A stretch of DNA of 64,000 bases from Hydrogenimonas sp. SS33 (lineage in GTDB: Bacteria; Campylobacterota; Campylobacteria; Campylobacterales; Hydrogenimonadaceae), in the NCBI RefSeq assembly GCF_040436365.1, contig NZ_AP026369.1, forward strand, positions 62,001 to 126,000, in the 5' to 3' direction. Below are positions 1 to 8,323 of this stretch, one piece after another. The notes beneath the pieces were generated by a model, which saw nothing but the letters and a program-made list of their open reading frames with translations, was not told where the DNA came from and made no database searches. A program made the translations under genes and the position numbers. Positions within the stretch are counted from its first letter, which is position 1. Each line of letters opens with the position of its first letter.

Positions 1-2
1 GT

Positions 3-3000
3 ATATCTCTCGCCAGGCGTGTCTGTGCGAAGCTCATCGCCAGTCATGACCCGCAGACGCAACGCCGGGCTTTCCCCCTGTGGTACCGAATAGAAAAACA
101 AAACTACTTTTCCACGAAGGATGCTGCCGCACGGAAACGGATCAGGGAAGAGCTTGCCGGAATCCTGGAGTTGATGGAAGAGAAGGGGATGACAGGTACC
201 AAAGAGGCCTCCAAATGGTATGACGAAGCGGTCTGGCTCGGGAAAGATGCCATGGCTCTGAGAATCGCCCTGGGGATCCTCCGCAAAGATCCCGACAACC
301 TTCGGTGGCTCGAACGGAGCTACTACCTCGCCGCCAGATGCAACGATCTGAAAACGGCGGAAACGCTTCTGAAAAAATTGATTCGGCGCGATCGGAATAG
401 AGCGGAGCGTTGGAGAGACGCGCTGGCCTCTCTCTATGTGAAGGAAAACCGCATCGAAGAGGCGGCCACACTCTACCTCCAGGCTTACCGACGCCATTTG
501 TGTGCCGATGAATTTTTCAAAGCCCTCGACCTCCTTACATGGCACCACGAGAACGAAAAGGCGGTGCAGATTGCAAGAAAGTATGAAAAGAGTCTTCGGG
601 CAGAAAAAGCGGCTGAATGGAAACTGTTGCGGTTCTATCTGTCGGCAAACGCACTCGATGACGCCCACCGCATGGCTCTCACCCTTTTTGGGCAATGCGG
701 TGCAGAAGAGAACACTAAACAATGTAACACCGCGCTTCTTTACAAAACCTTCCTCTATGCTTCGGACCCGTCTCATGCCTATGAGGTGGCCGAACTGGCG
801 CTGAAGGCCAAAAAAACCGACGACACATGGCAGCTCCGTGCCGCCCGAAGTGCGATGTGGTCGGGCAGGCCGCAGGATGCGATGCGTCACTACCTGGAGG
901 CGTACCGTCTGCATCCCACTGCCGCGCTGCGTAAAAAGCTTCTGCCGATGCTTATCGCCAACTATCGCTACGAATCCGCCTTGCAACTGGCCATAGAGAC
1001 GGCCCGATCCCATCCCGACGACCGAAAAACCATCGAAACCCTCGTCTATCTCTACGACAAAGTGGGCTACCCTGAGGGTGCCATCGACTTTCTTATGAAG
1101 GCATACGAAAAGAACCATCGGACGTTTCTGCTCTCCAAAGCGCTCCAACTGGCCCTGGACATGGGCGATATGGTCAAAGCTGGCTCGATCGTTTCCATAT
1201 TCAGGAAGAGAGGCATAAAAGACTACACCACGGCACGCCGTGTCGCCTATTTCGAATACCTGCAGCGCCGGCCTTCTGTCGCCTATGAGATAGTGAAAAA
1301 ACAACTGACAAAGATAGACAAAAAAGTGCCGACCGACTTTCTGCAACTGGCAAGCGATCTGGCCTGGTATCTTGGTAAGTACGACGATGCCGGACGATAC
1401 GCCCTTGCACTGCTGGAAAGAGGAGCCGCGCGGAGTGTCGACAGGCAGCGAACCGTGGATGTCTATCGGGAATCGAACCCGAAAGTCGCGCTGGAGGCGG
1501 CCTGGCAAATCTATGAAAGCGACCCGACGCCTGCCCATTTTATAGAGTTCGCCTACCTCGCCGTGGAGCAGGGTGCATACAAGAGGCTTCTATCCGAATT
1601 CGAAAAGATAAAAAAGGACGACAGACTCCTTTCGGATGTCCGCTTCTGGACCATCAAAGCCCATTTGATGTCGGCGCTGCACCGACAGAGTGAAGCCTAT
1701 GAGGCGTTGAAAAAAGCCCTCGGCTTCAGCCCGCACGATCCCACACTCCGGGCCGAAATGCTTTGGATGATGATTGACACGGCCGATTGCCGTGCGCTTC
1801 GTACCTATGTCTCGACACTGGAAAAAGAGGGCGTGCAAAATTCTGAAATGCTTTGGCCCCCTCTGATTGCCGCACATATGCGGTTGCAGGAGGGCGACAT
1901 GGCCATGCTCTACCTGAAAAGGTTAATGAAAAGGGAGGGGGCATCGGTCGATCGGCGGCTCACCTACGCCTATCTCCTGCAGGGATGCAACGAAAACGAA
2001 GCTTTCATGCGGCAGATGGAGAAGATAAAGCGAAAACTGGATACCGAAGCTACCGGAACCCCGGCCAGGATGCATGATCCCGATTTTCTGGAAAAGTACC
2101 TGCAGGCGGCGATGTTTACGATGAACCCCGATCGCTTCTCCTCTCTGCTGCAAAAGTCGAAGAGGTCACTTCCGACGCAGCGCTACCTCCAGTTGGAGGC
2201 ATTGTGGGCTCTTCGTAACGGCGAGTACGAACGGGCGAGGGCCACCCTTTACAAACTGAATGACCCTGAGGCGTGGATGCAACTGACCCTCGCCCTTCAC
2301 TTCTATGACACCTACCGCATGAGCGACCTTCTCGATCGGGCCGTCTGCCGCCTTCCCGTGCGCGACCGGGTGGATGGGGCTGTGCGGTCCGGACGGGTAG
2401 GGCTGGCGCAGTCGCTGGCATTCGAAGGGATGGAGAGCAACAGGTTCGACGAACTGCTCTATTATCAGAACGAACAACTCGAACGCAGATGGGCGGACGA
2501 GTGGCGCGCCACTCTCTCGACAGACACGAGACGCAGTCTGCAGCAATCGACCGCAGAGGTGGCCAACAGAAACGCCATAGGCGGGGGGTGGTATCTGTTT
2601 GAACGGATAAGAGAGCGCATCAATGGAAGCTGGGACGACGATGTCTACCGAAACCTTCCCAAAAACGACACGCGTGCAGAAGCCAACCTGCTTCACCACG
2701 GTGACCGCATGGACCTCTCTCTTGCCGCAGCCCTCAGAACCGGCCTCGAAGACCATTTGCAGCTGGAAGGGAGCATCGACTATCGCATCGACAACCGCTG
2801 GCGGGGCGCCATGGCTCTTGCGTGGCACAAGGATGCCCTGCAGACCGACTATCTCGCCATCGGGGGAATGGAAGACAGTGTGAAGCTTCGGACCGACTAT
2901 GCGCTACTTTCCTCCACCACCATCACGACGACGGCGGGTTACTCCAGGTTCCATTCCCAGGACGGTGTCTACCTGGGTGATGGAATCGAACTCAGATTGG

Positions 3001-3401
3001 AGTCCTATACCACTCTGAGGATCGGCTATCCCGATATCGCCATCTCCTTTTTCGGCGAATACGGAACCTATGACGAGAAGGACGGAAACAAAGGCGTACT
3101 GGAAGAGATTATGGCCGTACCTGGAAAAGTCTTGGCGGAAGATTACCTCAACGTGGGCACCGGGCTATATTGGGGGTATCAGAATAAAGAGAGTTACGTC
3201 CGTCCCTGGCGTCCCTACTTCAGCCTCTCTCCCTATGCCGACCTCATCGGCCACAATCTCAATGTGGCGTTCGATGGGGGAATCGGCGGCAATCTTTTCA
3301 ACCAGGATCATTGGGCCGTTGGCGTAGGCTACACTCCCGGAATCTCCAACAATACGGAATCGGTCCTCCGTGCCTATCTGCAGTACCGCATGCTCTATTG
3401 A
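3..3401 (+). CDS. PelB-like outer-membrane TPR/beta-barrel protein (5' end outside window)
   Basis: The frame is open to the left edge, so the first in-frame ATG (171) is internal and the true start lies upstream; about 1130 residues are visible. The first two thirds is a run of helical TPR-like repeats. From about nt 2500 the sequence becomes amphipathic beta strands ending in a C-terminal aromatic-rich strand (LQYRMLY), as in an outer-membrane barrel. This order matches PelB of the Pel exopolysaccharide system, where periplasmic TPRs bind the modifying enzyme and the barrel exports polymer. No other pel gene follows, so partners would have to lie upstream. A generic TPR-porin is the alternative. 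The PelB assignment is from architecture and strand pattern, not from a search. Confidence 0.6.
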   Translation: MSLARRVCAKLIASHDPQTQRRAFPLWYRIEKQNYFSTKDAAARKRIREELAGILELMEEKGMTGTKEASKWYDEAVWLGKDAMALRIALGILRKDPDNLRWLERSYYLAARCNDLKTAETLLKKLIRRDRNRAERWRDALASLYVKENRIEEAATLYLQAYRRHLCADEFFKALDLLTWHHENEKAVQIARKYEKSLRAEKAAEWKLLRFYLSANALDDAHRMALTLFGQCGAEENTKQCNTALLYKTFLYASDPSHAYEVAELALKAKKTDDTWQLRAARSAMWSGRPQDAMRHYLEAYRLHPTAALRKKLLPMLIANYRYESALQLAIETARSHPDDRKTIETLVYLYDKVGYPEGAIDFLMKAYEKNHRTFLLSKALQLALDMGDMVKAGSIVSIFRKRGIKDYTTARRVAYFEYLQRRPSVAYEIVKKQLTKIDKKVPTDFLQLASDLAWYLGKYDDAGRYALALLERGAARSVDRQRTVDVYRESNPKVALEAAWQIYESDPTPAHFIEFAYLAVEQGAYKRLLSEFEKIKKDDRLLSDVRFWTIKAHLMSALHRQSEAYEALKKALGFSPHDPTLRAEMLWMMIDTADCRALRTYVSTLEKEGVQNSEMLWPPLIAAHMRLQEGDMAMLYLKRLMKREGASVDRRLTYAYLLQGCNENEAFMRQMEKIKRKLDTEATGTPARMHDPDFLEKYLQAAMFTMNPDRFSSLLQKSKRSLPTQRYLQLEALWALRNGEYERARATLYKLNDPEAWMQLTLALHFYDTYRMSDLLDRAVCRLPVRDRVDGAVRSGRVGLAQSLAFEGMESNRFDELLYYQNEQLERRWADEWRATLSTDTRRSLQQSTAEVANRNAIGGGWYLFERIRERINGSWDDDVYRNLPKNDTRAEANLLHHGDRMDLSLAAALRTGLEDHLQLEGSIDYRIDNRWRGAMALAWHKDALQTDYLAIGGMEDSVKLRTDYALLSSTTITTTAGYSRFHSQDGVYLGDGIELRLESYTTLRIGYPDIAISFFGEYGTYDEKDGNKGVLEEIMAVPGKVLAEDYLNVGTGLYWGYQNKESYVRPWRPYFSLSPYADLIGHNLNVAFDGGIGGNLFNQDHWAVGVGYTPGISNNTESVLRAYLQYRMLY

Positions 3402-3508
3402 GATGTATTTCAATATCGGTTCTGTGTTTAAGCTCCCAGCCAAGAAGTTGAGGCTATGATTGTGTTTTATAAAAAATTATAATGACGCTTCAAAGAATGG
3501 GGAACGGA

Positions 3509-4183
3509 ATGGAAAACTACTACCACTACTTCAACCGGCAGGTGATGCTCTGGGGCGAAGAGACCCAGGCTTCCCTGCAGCGCAAAAAAATCGCCATCGT
3601 CGGTTCCGGGGGGCTGGGAAGTTCCCTGGTCATCGCCCTGGGGGCCAGCGGTGTCGGAGCCATCGACCTGATCGACTTCGACGAGGTTTCCACACATAAT
3701 ATCCATCGCCAGATCGCCTTTACGGTGGGGGACGAGGGCAAGTTCAAGGCGGAAGTGGCCGCCGAGCTCGCCATGCGCCGGTGCCCATTCGTGAAGGTGA
3801 CGCCCCATGTGATGCCTTTTGAAACCTTCGCCGGGGAGGAGCGGCGTTACGACCTGATACTCGATGCCACCGACAACCTGCCGAGCCGTGCCCAGATCGA
3901 CGCCTACGCCAAACGTATCGGGTGCCCCTGGGTCTACGGTTCTGTGGAGGCCTTCAACGGGCAGGTCTGCTTCATCGACAAAAGCTCCTTCGACGCCTTT
4001 CGGATCATGGAGCGCGAACCGGCGGGTATCGCGGCGCCCATCGTCATGCACATCGCCTCCCTGCAGGCCAACCTGGCGCTGCGCTATCTGGCGGGAGAGA
4101 GCGTGAAAAAAGACCTCCTCTACTACCTCTACTTCAACGACGAAGGGGAACTGGTAACCCAGAAGTTCAAAATGCCTGTATAA
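3509..4183 (+). CDS. ThiF/MoeB/HesA-family adenylyltransferase lacking the catalytic cysteine
   Basis: An E1-like enzyme fold that would adenylate the C-terminus of a sulfur-carrier protein or a related substrate. Visible: N-terminal arginine (YFNRQVMLWG), nucleotide loop GSGGLGS, acidic DFDEV, NIHRQ, a conserved lysine in GKFKAE, and the DATDN motif. The adenylation site therefore looks intact. The two zinc CxxC pairs and the conserved catalytic cysteine of MoeB/ThiF are absent, and at 224 residues it is shorter than MoeB. I chose ATG 3509 because GGGGAA sits just upstream; in-frame ATGs at 3482 and 3497 have no Shine-Dalgarno. No ThiS/MoaD-like partner is adjacent. A role in thiamine or molybdopterin sulfur transfer is possible but unproven. 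Confidence 0.75.
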   Translation: MENYYHYFNRQVMLWGEETQASLQRKKIAIVGSGGLGSSLVIALGASGVGAIDLIDFDEVSTHNIHRQIAFTVGDEGKFKAEVAAELAMRRCPFVKVTPHVMPFETFAGEERRYDLILDATDNLPSRAQIDAYAKRIGCPWVYGSVEAFNGQVCFIDKSSFDAFRIMEREPAGIAAPIVMHIASLQANLALRYLAGESVKKDLLYYLYFNDEGELVTQKFKMPV

Positions 4184-4194
4184 TAAGTTACCTA

Positions 4195-4317
4195 CTTACG
4201 TTACGCAAAAGGCGTAACGTCCTCTCGAAATCTACGATTTCGTAGCTTTAGGGGGGTGCAGGGGACGGCCGGTCCCCGCCAAAGCTTGGGCTTTGCTCAA
4301 GCTTTGCGTAACGTAAG
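4195..4317 (+). repeat. Multi-hairpin interspersed element, copy 1 (R1)
   Basis: A 123-bp element bounded by a perfect 15-bp inverted repeat (4195-4209 and 4303-4317). It contains four internal hairpins: arms ACGTTACGC/GCGTAACGT (4198-4206, 4212-4220), CTACGA/TCGTAG (4232-4245), GGGGAC/GTCCCC (4261-4266, 4272-4277) and AAAGCTTG/CAAGCTTT (4281-4288, 4298-4305). It starts 11 bp after the stop of the ThiF-like gene and ends before the ribosome binding site of the arginine kinase gene. Three related copies lie at 17448, 24985 and 48313. No T-run follows it, so it is not a classical terminator. Confidence 0.85.
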
Positions 4318-4345
4318 TGACCTGTATATTCTTCAAGGATTCCCC

Positions 4346-5380
4346 ATGCCCTATCCCGAATTTCCTTCGGACTGCCGCTCCCTCTTGTGCAAATACCTGA
4401 CGCCGGAACTCTACGACACGCTCAAGGAGAGGAGGAGCCGGTACGGCTTCACCCTCGACGACCTGATCCGCTCCGGTGTCGCCAATCCCGACAGCAGTAT
4501 CGGTGTCTATGTGGGCGACGAGGAGAGTTACGACCTTTTCGCGCCGCTGCTGGACCCCATCATACGGGAGTATCACGGTGTCGATCCCGAGGCAGGGCAC
4601 AGAAGCGACATGGACCCCTCCCATCTGGATGTGGCCGATCCCGATCCGGAGGGGCGCTTCATTCTCTCCACCCGCCTCCGGGTGGGGCGCAACCTCCACT
4701 GCTTTCCCCTCGGGCCCGCCATCGCCCGAAGGGAGAGGCTGATCGTGGAGTGCATGGCGGTGGATGCCCTGAAGAAGCTGGAAGGGGACCTTGCCGGTAC
4801 CTACTACCCCCTTTCGGGAATGGATGAAGAGACGAAACGGCGGCTCATCGAAGACCATTTCCTCTTCAAGGAGGGGGACCGCTTCCTCGAAGCCGCCGGT
4901 CTCAACCGGGAGTGGCCCGAGGGGAGGGGGATTTTCCACAACGAAGAGAAAACCTTCCTGGTCTGGGTCAACGAAGAGGATCAGTTCCGCATCATCTCCA
5001 TGCAAAAAGGGGGCGATATCCGGGCGGTTTTCGAGCGCCTCTCCCGGGCCGTGGGAAGCCTGCAGCGGCAGTTGACCTTCGCCTACAGCGGGCGCCTGGG
5101 GTACATTACCAGCTGCCCGACCAACCTGGGGACCGCCATGCGGGCCAGTGTCCATATCAGGCTGCCGAAGCTGGGGCGCGACCGTGAGGCGTTCGAAACG
5201 ATCACCGGGCGGTTCCATCTGCAGATTCGCGGTATCCACGGCGAACACAGCGAAAGCGAGGGCGGTATCTACGACATCAGCAACCGGCGACGGCTGGGCG
5301 TTACGGAGGTCGAAGCGGTCAAAGAGATGGCGGAAGGGGTGAAAGCGTTGATCGAAGAGGAGAAGCGAAGAGGCGCATAG
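4346..5380 (+). CDS. Arginine kinase (ATP:guanido phosphotransferase)
   Basis: Reversibly transfers phosphate from ATP to arginine, making phosphoarginine as an energy buffer; cytoplasmic. It is 344 residues, close to the roughly 355 of animal arginine kinases. It has both the helical N-terminal domain (KYLTPELYDTL, SGVANPDS, LFAPLLDPIIREYH) and the catalytic domain. Key motifs: STRLRVGRN near residues 108-116, VNEEDQFRIISMQ (E210/E211), the reactive cysteine in CPTNLGT (C257) and GEHSESEGG (E303). All residues I know to be needed for guanidine and nucleotide binding appear present. Start ATG 4346 follows AAGGA. The N-terminal domain separates it from the bacterial protein-arginine kinase McsB. 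The guanidino substrate is inferred. Confidence 0.9.
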   Translation: MPYPEFPSDCRSLLCKYLTPELYDTLKERRSRYGFTLDDLIRSGVANPDSSIGVYVGDEESYDLFAPLLDPIIREYHGVDPEAGHRSDMDPSHLDVADPDPEGRFILSTRLRVGRNLHCFPLGPAIARRERLIVECMAVDALKKLEGDLAGTYYPLSGMDEETKRRLIEDHFLFKEGDRFLEAAGLNREWPEGRGIFHNEEKTFLVWVNEEDQFRIISMQKGGDIRAVFERLSRAVGSLQRQLTFAYSGRLGYITSCPTNLGTAMRASVHIRLPKLGRDREAFETITGRFHLQIRGIHGEHSESEGGIYDISNRRRLGVTEVEAVKEMAEGVKALIEEEKRRGA

Positions 5381-5392
5381 CGAATGCGCCTC
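5370..5392. terminator. Perfect 9-bp hairpin between convergent genes
   Basis: GAGGCGCAT (5370-5378) pairs perfectly with ATGCGCCTC (5384-5392) across a 5-nt loop. The hairpin covers the stop codon of the arginine kinase gene and lies just before the end of the minus-strand phosphate permease gene. It could stop transcription from both sides, but neither side has a strong T-run, so this is only a candidate. Confidence 0.4.
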
Positions 5393-5399
5393 ATGGCCT

Positions 5400-6983
5400 T
5401 TAGACCATCATCCCTTTGATGATATAGAAGATGACGGCGGCGACCACGCCGGCGGCGGGGACGGTGATGAGCCACGCCGCGACGATCTTCTGGACCGCCG
5501 CACGCTGGACATATTTGGTCTTGTAGACGTTTTTGAGCGCTTTGCTCTCTTTCTTGATCCGTTTTTCATGCTCTCCGATGATTTCGAAGAGATGGACGAT
5601 CCGCTCGTAATCCTGCTGGGATTTGGTCTCTTTCGCCTCCAGGGTTTCGAGCTCTTTTCTGTAGGCTTCCAGTTTGCTTTTCAACGCTTCCAGCTTTTCC
5701 CGCTCCTCTTTGATGCGGTATTCGAGCCGCTGGGTCCTGTCGAGCCACTCACGCAGGAAACCGACGCCGAAAACGCCGCCCAGGGCGATGTGGGTGGAGC
5801 TGACGGGCAGGCCGAGCTGGGAGGCGAGGATGACGGTGATGGCCGCTGCCAGGGCGATGGAAAAGGCGCGGACCTGGTCCAGTTCGGTGATTTCGCTGCC
5901 GACGGTTTTGATGAGTTTCGGGCCATAGAGGGCGAGCCCCAGGGAGATACCGACGGCGCCGATGACCATGACCCACAGCGGAATCGCCGCTTTGGCGCTG
6001 ACCGCATCGTGCGCCAGGGCCGAGTAGATGCCCGCCAGGGGTCCGACGGCGTTGGCGACGTCGTTGGCGCCGTGGGCGAAACTGAGCAGGGCCGCCGCGA
6101 AGATGAGGGGGATGGTGAAGAGGCGGTTGACGCTCTCGCGTTCGTTGGTGACGGTATGTTCGTATTTTCTAATAGCACCCTTGACCAGAACGAAGATGAC
6201 GACCGCCCCCAGAACGCCGATGCCCGCGGCGGTGGGGAAGCCCACCTTCACCATATGCTTGAGCCCCTTCATGATGAGGTAGGTGACGAATGCCCACCCC
6301 ATGATGGCCACATAGAGGGGGACCAGCTTCATGGCCGCCTCTTTGGTGTCGGTTTGGTAGAGGATCGTCTTTTTGATGGCGTAGAGGAAGCCCGCCGCGA
6401 TGATGCCGCCCAGGATCGGGGAGATGACCCAGCTCGCGGCGATCTTGCCCATGGTGCCCCAGTGGACGATGGCGAAGGTTCCGCCCGCGGCGATGCCGCC
6501 CCCCATGACGCCGCCCACGATCGAGTGGGTCGTAGAGACGGGGGCTTTGAGCCATGTGGCCAGGTTGAGCCACAGTGCCGCCGCCAGCAGGGCCGCCGTC
6601 ATCGCCCAGACGAAGTATTCGGGGTGGGCGAAGGCGTGGATGTCGATGATCCCTTTCTTGATGGTTCCCGTGACGTCGGCACCGGCGATCAGGGCGCCGG
6701 CGGACTCGAAAATGGCCGCGATGATGATGGCGCCCATCATCGTCAGCGCTTTGGAGCCGACGGCGGGGCCGACATTGTTGGCGACGTCGTTGGCGCCGAT
6801 GTTCATGGCCATGTAGGCGCCGAAGACCGCGGCGACGGCCAGGAAGGGGTTGCCCGGAATCTTGTTCCATGTGGCGATCAGTACGATCGCCATGAAGATG
6901 AGAGAGAGCCCCAGGCGCAGAAAGTCGCCCCGGCTCTTCTTCTCTGCCTTTTTCTGTATTTTCGCAAAAGTGTTGATTTCCAT
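5400..6983 (-). CDS. PiT-family low-affinity inorganic phosphate permease
   Basis: Inner-membrane phosphate (or metal-phosphate) symporter. The two diagnostic half-repeats are present: GANDVANNVGPAVG near the N-terminus and GANDVANAVGPLAG in the second half, each with a following PVSTTH/PVSSTH motif. About ten to twelve hydrophobic segments surround them. At 527 residues it is longer than E. coli PitA. The extra length includes a charged, heptad-like coiled-coil stretch of about 85 residues just before the last membrane helix. It starts 31 bp downstream of the porin gene on the same strand (AAAAGG upstream of the ATG), so porin and permease probably form one phosphate-uptake operon. Confidence 0.92.
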   Translation of the reverse strand: MEINTFAKIQKKAEKKSRGDFLRLGLSLIFMAIVLIATWNKIPGNPFLAVAAVFGAYMAMNIGANDVANNVGPAVGSKALTMMGAIIIAAIFESAGALIAGADVTGTIKKGIIDIHAFAHPEYFVWAMTAALLAAALWLNLATWLKAPVSTTHSIVGGVMGGGIAAGGTFAIVHWGTMGKIAASWVISPILGGIIAAGFLYAIKKTILYQTDTKEAAMKLVPLYVAIMGWAFVTYLIMKGLKHMVKVGFPTAAGIGVLGAVVIFVLVKGAIRKYEHTVTNERESVNRLFTIPLIFAAALLSFAHGANDVANAVGPLAGIYSALAHDAVSAKAAIPLWVMVIGAVGISLGLALYGPKLIKTVGSEITELDQVRAFSIALAAAITVILASQLGLPVSSTHIALGGVFGVGFLREWLDRTQRLEYRIKEEREKLEALKSKLEAYRKELETLEAKETKSQQDYERIVHLFEIIGEHEKRIKKESKALKNVYKTKYVQRAAVQKIVAAWLITVPAAGVVAAVIFYIIKGMMV

Positions 6984-7014
6984 TGTCCTGCCTTTTGTTT
7001 GGTGGGTCTATATT

Positions 7015-8238
7015 TTACCAATGAACCTCTGCGGTCGCCATATAGTCGTTTTTCTTGCCTTCGTATTCCCGGTCGTCGGTATCGCTGGTGATGCCGTTGA
7101 GAATGAATTTGACATGCCTGTTGTAGGTGTAGGCGACACCGTAGATGGCGCTGGTGCGGTCGTAATCTTTGAAACCGCTCGCCGTTGTTCCGTCGCCGTC
7201 GACCGTCCAGTCGTCGTAGCGTGCGAAAACGGACCATTTGTCTGCGGGGCGGAATTCGCCGTTGACGCTCCAGCCGTCGCCGTTTTTCTTGCTGTCGATA
7301 TGGTTTTGCTGGCTGTCGTTGCTGAGGTAGTAACCGCCGATGAGGAACATCGGCCGGTTGTAGACGGCATGGACGCCCAGCATGTTGTCTTTGTTGTAAC
7401 CCTCTTCCGTGCCGGTCAGGTAGCGTCCGAAGAAGGAGACGTTGAGCCATTCGTCCTGGGTGGCGTGGACATGTTTTTTGCCCGTTCCAAGCAGGTGGCC
7501 GGTCAGACGCCATTCGAAGCTCTGGCCCGTTCCCGTTTTGAGACCGTGGTAGCCGGCATTGTTGAAGAGGCCGATTTCACTGCTGAAGTAGTCGGTCTTC
7601 GTCTTGAAGTTGATGCCGGGTGCGGCGGAGTTGATGATATGGGCGCCGTTGCCGGTTTCGACGAAGGTTTCACTGACGGCGCGGTAGAGCCAGCCGTGGT
7701 GCTCGGCATAGTCGATCCAGGGGCGGTGGACCTGACCAAATTCGACACCCGTATGGGGGAAGTAGTCGGAGAGGTTGAGGTAGAGGTAGGCGTATTTCAG
7801 GCGGACTTCCCAGCTTCCGATGCTGTTGTCTTTTCCGCTGGCGGAATGCTGGAACGTATCAAGCGTCAAGCGGACATAGTCACCGCTGTCGTCCCAGTAC
7901 CCTTTGACCTGGAAGTAGTTCCGGCGGGTTTCGAAGCGGCTGGTATTTTTTTTGCTGTCGTCATCGTATTTTGTATAGTGATAACCGAGATAGTGGGTGC
8001 CGTTAAACTTCAGTTTCGCGACACCCGAGTCCACTTTGATGCCGAGGCTCTTTTTCATTGCTTCATTGCGGTTTTTTTTGATCTCCTCTTTGCTGACGAA
8101 CTCTCCCAGTTTCACCCGGTTCGGGCCCGGTTTGGTGTAGAGCGCGCCTGTTTGGGTATCCTGGTAGAGGGTGATGGAGGCGCTCAACGAGGAGGCGAGC
8201 AACGTGGCGGCTGCCAATGAAAAAAAGCTTTTTTTCAT
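7015..8238 (-). CDS. Outer-membrane porin, phosphate-selective (OprP/OprO) type
   Basis: A 407-residue protein with a clear signal peptide (MKKSFFSLAAATLLASSLSAS), a short charged region, then alternating beta strands typical of a 16-strand porin (FNGTHYLGYHY, YAYLYLNLSDYF, VNGEFRPADKWSVFARYDDW). It lies directly upstream of the PiT permease and divergent from a PhoB/PhoR-like pair. This context supports phosphate or polyphosphate uptake across the outer membrane. The substrate is inferred mainly from context; the fold is the secure part. It probably depends on the response regulator through the repeats at 8283-8304. ATG 8238 has AAGGA upstream. Confidence 0.75.
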   Translation of the reverse strand: MKKSFFSLAAATLLASSLSASITLYQDTQTGALYTKPGPNRVKLGEFVSKEEIKKNRNEAMKKSLGIKVDSGVAKLKFNGTHYLGYHYTKYDDDSKKNTSRFETRRNYFQVKGYWDDSGDYVRLTLDTFQHSASGKDNSIGSWEVRLKYAYLYLNLSDYFPHTGVEFGQVHRPWIDYAEHHGWLYRAVSETFVETGNGAHIINSAAPGINFKTKTDYFSSEIGLFNNAGYHGLKTGTGQSFEWRLTGHLLGTGKKHVHATQDEWLNVSFFGRYLTGTEEGYNKDNMLGVHAVYNRPMFLIGGYYLSNDSQQNHIDSKKNGDGWSVNGEFRPADKWSVFARYDDWTVDGDGTTASGFKDYDRTSAIYGVAYTYNRHVKFILNGITSDTDDREYEGKKNDYMATAEVHW

Positions 8239-8265
8239 GCGGTCGATCCTTGTATGGTTTTTACA

Positions 8266-8304
8266 TTGGCATTGTAGGGCAGTTTGGATACAATTTGGTT
8301 ACAA
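8266..8304. promoter_or_regulatory. Divergent promoter region with Pho-box-like 11-bp direct repeats
   Basis: Two adjacent 11-bp direct repeats, TTTGGATACAA (8283-8293) and TTTGGTTACAA (8294-8304), differ at one base. On the plus strand, TTGGCA (8266-8271), a 17-bp spacer and TACAAT (8289-8294) form a sigma70-type promoter for the regulator gene, so the repeats overlap its -10. On the minus strand, the repeats end 6 bp upstream of another TACAAT (8276-8271) that would be the porin -10. The repeats thus replace a -35, as Pho boxes do. Binding by the adjacent PhoB-like protein is inference. Confidence 0.5.
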
Positions 8305-8323
8305 CGAGGCAAAAGGAGTACAT

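Noticed and set aside
4256-4345. Upstream start for the arginine kinase gene
   Set aside because: The extra 30 codons fall inside hairpin element R1; ATG 4346 has a proper AAGGA and matches the family N-terminus.
5568-7091. 507-codon plus-strand frame opposite the phosphate permease
   Set aside because: Low-complexity Asp/Gly/Arg-rich translation and no domain; a shadow of the real gene.
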